Below the pieces are notes generated by a model. That model was not told the DNA's origin and made no database searches. It saw only the letters and a program-made list of their open reading frames with translations. From positions 2,257,697 through 2,321,696 of the forward strand of contig NZ_ML123034.1 of NCBI RefSeq assembly GCF_003846185.1: a stretch of DNA of 64,000 bases, in the 5' to 3' direction. Made by a program: the position numbers and the translations under genes. The stretch is from Streptomyces sp. ADI96-02 (GTDB taxonomy: Bacteria > Actinomycetota > Actinomycetes > Streptomycetales > Streptomycetaceae). Positions 59,458-64,000 of this stretch are shown one piece after another. Each line of letters begins with the position of its first letter. Within the stretch, counting starts at the first letter, position 1.

Positions 59458-60723
59458 ATGACCACGGCTGAGACCGCACCCGCGGCCGAGAAGAAGAAGG
59501 GCGCGGGCGTGATGGCCGTCATGCAGCGCATCGGCCGCAGCCTGATGCTGCCGGTCGCCGTCCTGCCGGCCGCCGCCCTCCTGGTCCGGCTCGGCAACGA
59601 GGACATGCTGGGCCGCGAGTCGTTCCCGGCCTTCGTCACGAAGCTCGCCGGCTACATGGCGGCGGGCGGCGGCGCCCTCCTGGACAACATGCCGCTGCTG
59701 TTCGCCGTCGGCATCGCGATCGGCTTCGCGAAGAAGTCGGACGGCTCCACCGCGCTGGCCGCCGTCACCGGCTACCTGGTCTTCCAGAAGGTGCTCGCCA
59801 CCTTCACCGACGGCAACCTCCCGCAGGTCGCCTCCGTCGTCGACGGCAAGATCGTGATGAGCGACGCACCGGTCAACGCCGGCGTCCTCGGCGGTGTCGT
59901 GATGGGCATCGTCGTGGCCCTGCTGTACCAGAAGTTCTACCGGACGAAGCTGCCCGACTGGGCCGGCTTCTTCAGCGGACGCCGCCTGGTCCCGATCCTC
60001 TCCGCGTTCGCGGGCCTGCTCATCGGCATCGTCTTCGGCATCATCTGGCCGGTGCTCGGCGCCGGTCTGCACAACTTCGGCGAGTGGCTGGTCGGCTCGG
60101 GCGCGGTCGGCGCGGGCATCTTCGGCGTCGCCAACCGTGCGCTGATCCCGGTCGGCATGCACCACCTGCTGAACTCCTTCCCGTGGTTCCAGGCGGGCGA
60201 GTTCAACGGCAAGCACGGCGACATCGCCCGCTTCCTGGAGGGCGACCCGACGGCCGGGCAGTTCATGACCGGATTCTTCCCGATCATGATGTTCGCCCTT
60301 CCGGCGGCCTGCCTGGCGATCGTCCACTGCGCCCGTCCGGAGCGCCGCAAGGTCGTCGGCGGGATGATGTTCTCCCTCGCGCTCACCTCGTTCGTCACCG
60401 GCGTGACCGAGCCGATCGAGTTCACGTTCATGTTCATCGCCCCGGTGCTGTACGCCGTCCACGCGGTGCTGACCGGCGTCTCGATGGCCCTGACCTGGGC
60501 GCTCGGGATCAAGAACGGCTTCGGCTTCTCCGCCGGCCTGGTCGACTTCGGGCTGAACCTCGGCATCGCGTCGAAGCCCTGGCTGCTGGTCCTGGTCGGC
60601 CTGTGCTTCGCGGTGCTCTACTACGTGGTCTTCCGCTTCGCGATCATCCGGTTCAACCTCCCGACCCCGGGCCGGGAGTCGGACGAGGAGCTGGCCGAGC
60701 TGCTCAAGGCCGAGGCGAAGTAG
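59458..60723 (+). CDS. nagE2: PTS IIC permease, main GlcNAc importer
   Basis: A 421-residue IIC permease. It has LMLPVAVLPAAALLVRLG, GIAIGFAKKSDGSTALAAVT, NRALIPVGMHHLLNSFPWF, and FVTGVTEPIEFTFMFIAP. It is about 60% similar by eye to nagE1 and ends LLKAEAK without a fused IIB, so it depends on nagF. GGAGG lies 5 nt before the ATG. GlcNAc entering here feeds the DasR signalling loop that links chitin breakdown (compare the LPMO gene) to development. Confidence 0.92.
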   Translation: MTTAETAPAAEKKKGAGVMAVMQRIGRSLMLPVAVLPAAALLVRLGNEDMLGRESFPAFVTKLAGYMAAGGGALLDNMPLLFAVGIAIGFAKKSDGSTALAAVTGYLVFQKVLATFTDGNLPQVASVVDGKIVMSDAPVNAGVLGGVVMGIVVALLYQKFYRTKLPDWAGFFSGRRLVPILSAFAGLLIGIVFGIIWPVLGAGLHNFGEWLVGSGAVGAGIFGVANRALIPVGMHHLLNSFPWFQAGEFNGKHGDIARFLEGDPTAGQFMTGFFPIMMFALPAACLAIVHCARPERRKVVGGMMFSLALTSFVTGVTEPIEFTFMFIAPVLYAVHAVLTGVSMALTWALGIKNGFGFSAGLVDFGLNLGIASKPWLLVLVGLCFAVLYYVVFRFAIIRFNLPTPGRESDEELAELLKAEAK

Positions 60724-60752
60724 CCCCGGCCGCGTCACGACCCCGACGCCGC

Positions 60753-60790
60753 CGAAGCCCCGCCCTCCGCCTCGGGAGGGTGGGGCTTCG
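60753..60790. terminator. Convergent terminator after nagE2
   Basis: A 16-bp stem with one G.U pair (60753-60768 with 60775-60790) lies between nagE2 and the leftward MBL gene, 18 nt before the MBL stop. Confidence 0.85.
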
Positions 60791-60808
60791 TCGTACCCGG
60801 CGCGGGCC

Positions 60809-61561
60809 TCAGACCTCGTAGACAGCGCCCGGGGCCGCCAGTTCCACCGGGCCCGGGTAGACCGTACGGGCGTCGGCGACGTTGCGCTCCGCGTCGGTCC
60901 ACGGCGGGATGTGGGTGAGCACCAGCCGCCGCGCTCCGGCGCGGGCCGCCGCCTCGCCGGCCTCCCGGCCGTTCAGGTGCAGGTCGGGGATGTCCTCCTT
61001 GCCGTCGACGAACGACGCCTCGCACAGGAACAGGTCGGTGTCGCGGGCCAGGTCCTCCAGCGCCTCGCAGACCCCGGTGTCGCCGGAGTAGGCGAGGGAG
61101 GAGGAGCCGTGCTCGATGCGGATGCCGAAGGTGTCGACCGGGTGGCAGAGCCGGTCCGTACGCACCGCGAAGGGGCCGATCTCGAACGCGCCCGGCTTGA
61201 GGGTGTGGAAGTCGAAGACCTCGCTCATCGCCCGCTCCGACGGGGTGTCGCCGTGGGCGGCGGTCAGGCGCCGCTCGGTGCCCTCCGGGCCGTACACCGG
61301 CAGCGGGACGGGGCGTGCCCCGTCGTGGCGGTAGTAGCGCACGACGAAGTACGCGCACATGTCGATGCAGTGGTCGGCGTGGAGATGGCTGAGGAAGATC
61401 GCGTCGAGGTCGTAGAGACCGACATGGCGCTGCAACTCGCCGAGGGCGCCGTTGCCCATGTCGAGGAGCAGCCGGAAGCCGTCGGCCTCGACGAGGTAGC
61501 TCGAGCATGCCGAACCCGTGGACGGGAACGAGCCGGAGCAGCCGACGACGGTGAGCTTCAT
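60809..61561 (-). CDS. MBL-fold metal-dependent hydrolase (RNase Z-like subgroup)
   Basis: A 250-residue enzyme with the metallo-beta-lactamase motif FLSHLHADHCIDM (HxHxDH), the bridging Asp in LAYSGDTGVCEAL, and late His in VLTHIPPW. The start MKLTVVGCSGSFPSTGSACS matches a Streptomyces MBL group often labelled ribonuclease Z or cyclic nucleotide phosphodiesterase; there is no exosite arm, so tRNA processing is doubtful. GGAGG precedes the ATG. Confidence 0.85.
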   Translation of the reverse strand: MKLTVVGCSGSFPSTGSACSSYLVEADGFRLLLDMGNGALGELQRHVGLYDLDAIFLSHLHADHCIDMCAYFVVRYYRHDGARPVPLPVYGPEGTERRLTAAHGDTPSERAMSEVFDFHTLKPGAFEIGPFAVRTDRLCHPVDTFGIRIEHGSSSLAYSGDTGVCEALEDLARDTDLFLCEASFVDGKEDIPDLHLNGREAGEAAARAGARRLVLTHIPPWTDAERNVADARTVYPGPVELAAPGAVYEV

Positions 61562-61785
61562 GGAGCGTGAACCTCCGAGACGTGGGAACGGGGAGGGTTC
61601 GTGCGGTTCCTGCCGGAACGTTGAGCGGTTCGTCGAGCGTAAGGCGCAAAAGAGCGCGTCGCTCCTCAGCTGCCTGCCGTTGTGGGGGAACTCACCTGCT
61701 CTGTCACCGGTTCGATGGAAGCGCGCCCGCGGCGGGAGTCCGGCGGCGCGGCCTGTCCGGTGCGCGCCGCCGGTACGGTCGGGGG

Positions 61786-62292
61786 ATGGACTCGATCTGG
61801 TGGGTGGCGCTGGTCGCCGTGGTGGTGCTCGCACTCGTCGCGGCGGTGGTCGACGGGCGGGGCCGGTCGGACCGCGGGCCGCGGTCGCGGCGTCCCGGAG
61901 GGCGCACCCGGCCGCCGGGCGCGCCGCCCCGTGGGCCGAAGGGCGGCCCGGGGAGCGGGGACGGGCGGGCGCCACGGGCCGGGGAGGTCTGGTGGGCGGA
62001 CGTGCCGTACGAGGACGGGCCCGGGTCGAAGGACCGGCCGTGCCTGGTGCTCTCGGTACGGGGCCGGGGCCGGAGCCGTACGGCGCTGGTCGCCAAGATC
62101 ACCAGCAAGCACCACGAGGAGCGGCCCGGGGTGATCGCGCTGCCGGCGGGGACGGTGGGCGACGCGCGGGGGCGGCGGAGCTTCCTGGAGACGGACGAGC
62201 TGCGGGAGGTGGCGCTCGGCGGGTTCCGCCGCCGGGTGGGGTCGGTGGATCCGGCGGTGTGGAAGCGGGTGCGGGGGCTGGGCGCGAGGTGA
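61786..62292 (+). CDS. Membrane-anchored PemK/MazF-like protein
   Basis: A 168-residue protein. A transmembrane helix (IWWVALVAVVVLALVAAVV) and a ~50-residue Arg/Gly/Pro linker precede a PemK/MazF-type barrel: AGEVWWADVPYEDG, KDRPCLVLSVRGR, TALVAKITSK, SFLETDELREV, and GSVDPAVWKRVRGL. No antitoxin gene adjoins it, and the membrane anchor argues against a classical toxin. TACGGT lies 6 nt before the ATG, suggesting a leaderless transcript. Confidence 0.8.
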   Translation: MDSIWWVALVAVVVLALVAAVVDGRGRSDRGPRSRRPGGRTRPPGAPPRGPKGGPGSGDGRAPRAGEVWWADVPYEDGPGSKDRPCLVLSVRGRGRSRTALVAKITSKHHEERPGVIALPAGTVGDARGRRSFLETDELREVALGGFRRRVGSVDPAVWKRVRGLGAR

Positions 62293-62396
62293 CGGTGCGC
62301 GGGGAGGCGGGGGCCCGAGGAGCGGGGGGCTTCGGCGGCTCCGCCCCGGCTCCCCGCTCCTCGCGCGCCCATGGGCCCAGGGGCGCTCGGCGCGGC

Positions 62397-63625
<1,229 letters not shown>

Positions 63626-63723
63626 GGCGTGGGCTCCTGTCGAAAGCGTGGAGGTGGCGTGGGGCGCGCGTTTCTGCCCCCGCGCAGGGGGTGGTGCGTG
63701 TGGGTGGGCGCGCGGACCGCGAC

Positions 63724-63852
63724 TCAGGCCGGGCGGCTCACGGGCAGGCTACGGGCGGGACAGATCGCGCTGGCGAGCCTGCACAGGTCGACGTGCAGCC
63801 GCGCGACGAGCAGCGTGCCCGGCGTCTTCTTGCTCACGTCAGAGGGAACCAT
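63724..63852 (-). CDS. Cysteine-containing leader peptide upstream of cysO
   Basis: A 42-codon frame too short for usual gene calls, starting MVPSDVSKKTPGTLLVARLH and continuing VDLCRLASAICPARSLPVSR-PA. The segment RLHVDLCRLASAIC matches the small leader peptides found before sulfur-metabolism operons in Streptomyces. TACGAT lies 6 nt before the ATG, so it is probably translated from a leaderless mRNA. It ends 98 nt before cysO; ribosome stalling at its Cys codons could tune cysO-cysM to cysteine supply (inferred). Confidence 0.75.
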   Translation of the reverse strand: MVPSDVSKKTPGTLLVARLHVDLCRLASAICPARSLPVSRPA

Positions 63853-63918
63853 GCGGGCATCGTATCGATTCCCGGTCCGGAAACCCGAGTGTCGTCCCAT
63901 ATCGCGGATGGTGGGCGT

Positions 63919-64000
63919 TCACCATGTGGATGGGCTGGGCTGTCCCAGGTCGTGCGGGAGGTAGACGACGGTGGGTGTGCCGGTCACCGGATGGGTGCTG
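63919..64000 (-). CDS. 3' end of an unidentified gene (partial)
   Basis: The last 26 codons of a leftward gene that enters from beyond the window edge, reading STHPVTGTPTVVYLPHDLGQ and ending PSPSTW-stop. Third positions are mostly G/C, which supports coding. I do not recognise the family. Confidence 0.4.
   Translation of the reverse strand, partial: STHPVTGTPTVVYLPHDLGQPSPSTW

Overview
The window is chromosomal DNA of a Streptomyces or very close actinobacterial relative. The evidence is the very high G+C with G/C in third codon positions, frequent GTG and TTG starts, four-base stop/start overlaps, TAnnnT -10 boxes 6-8 nt before start codons (leaderless mRNAs), DasR-type operators in front of N-acetylglucosamine PTS permeases, both class E and class F sortases, and an LAxTG wall-anchoring signal. 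No transposase, integrase or CRISPR array was seen.

Left arm (1-19.5 kb): ordinary Streptomyces housekeeping and cell-surface genes. These are an acyl-CoA synthetase, a chitin-type lytic polysaccharide monooxygenase with two chitinase-promoter-like operators, a band-7 membrane protein, an NlpC/P60 protein with two peptidoglycan-binding modules, tRNA-Lys(CUU), a class F sortase operon, a HAD phosphatase, an LAxTG-anchored surface protein, a ROK regulator divergent from a Gfo/Idh/MocA oxidoreductase plus a UPF0303 protein, a fumarylacetoacetase-family enzyme, a YidC paralogue with DUF6412, a sodium:solute symporter with its DUF3311 partner, a class E sortase and a SEC-C-tailed protein.

Centre (19.7-39.3 kb): an anti-phage style island between core genes. 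(i) A rightward Vsr endonuclease and two C5-cytosine methyltransferases; the first methyltransferase has Arg where the catalytic Cys should be. (ii) A leftward three-gene operon: an XRE-HTH/GHKL ATPase fusion, an unknown 330-residue protein and a DUF6339-like protein. Its 3' end overlaps the second methyltransferase gene by 79 bp. (iii) A rightward four-gene operon of 11.75 kb: a 1591-residue sacsin-like GHKL ATPase fused to an SF2 helicase, a UvrD/Rep-type helicase, DrmA and DrmB. DrmA, DrmB and a C5-methyltransferase point to DISARM. However, no DrmC phospholipase-D nuclease, DrmD, DrmE or adenine methylase is present, and two GHKL ATPases plus a UvrD helicase appear instead. This looks like an undescribed or poorly described DISARM-related architecture and is the main candidate for a new system.

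Right arm (39.4-64 kb): core genes again. These are a DUF445 protein, a secreted SGNH hydrolase, a DUF1707 protein, an ABC-2 exporter, a bifunctional penicillin-binding protein, a guanidinium exporter behind a guanidine-III riboswitch, a GroES-like protein, a DUF3618 protein, Bcp peroxiredoxin and a ProP-like transporter. Next come two overlapping HNH proteins with repeated DNA-binding-like modules, 12 nt before an odd short-variable-loop tRNA with a UAG anticodon. Then follow rdgB, rph, the GlcNAc PTS genes nagF/nagE1/nagE2 with DasR sites, an MBL hydrolase, a membrane-anchored PemK-like protein, and a cysO-cysM cysteine synthesis operon preceded by a short Cys-containing leader peptide.
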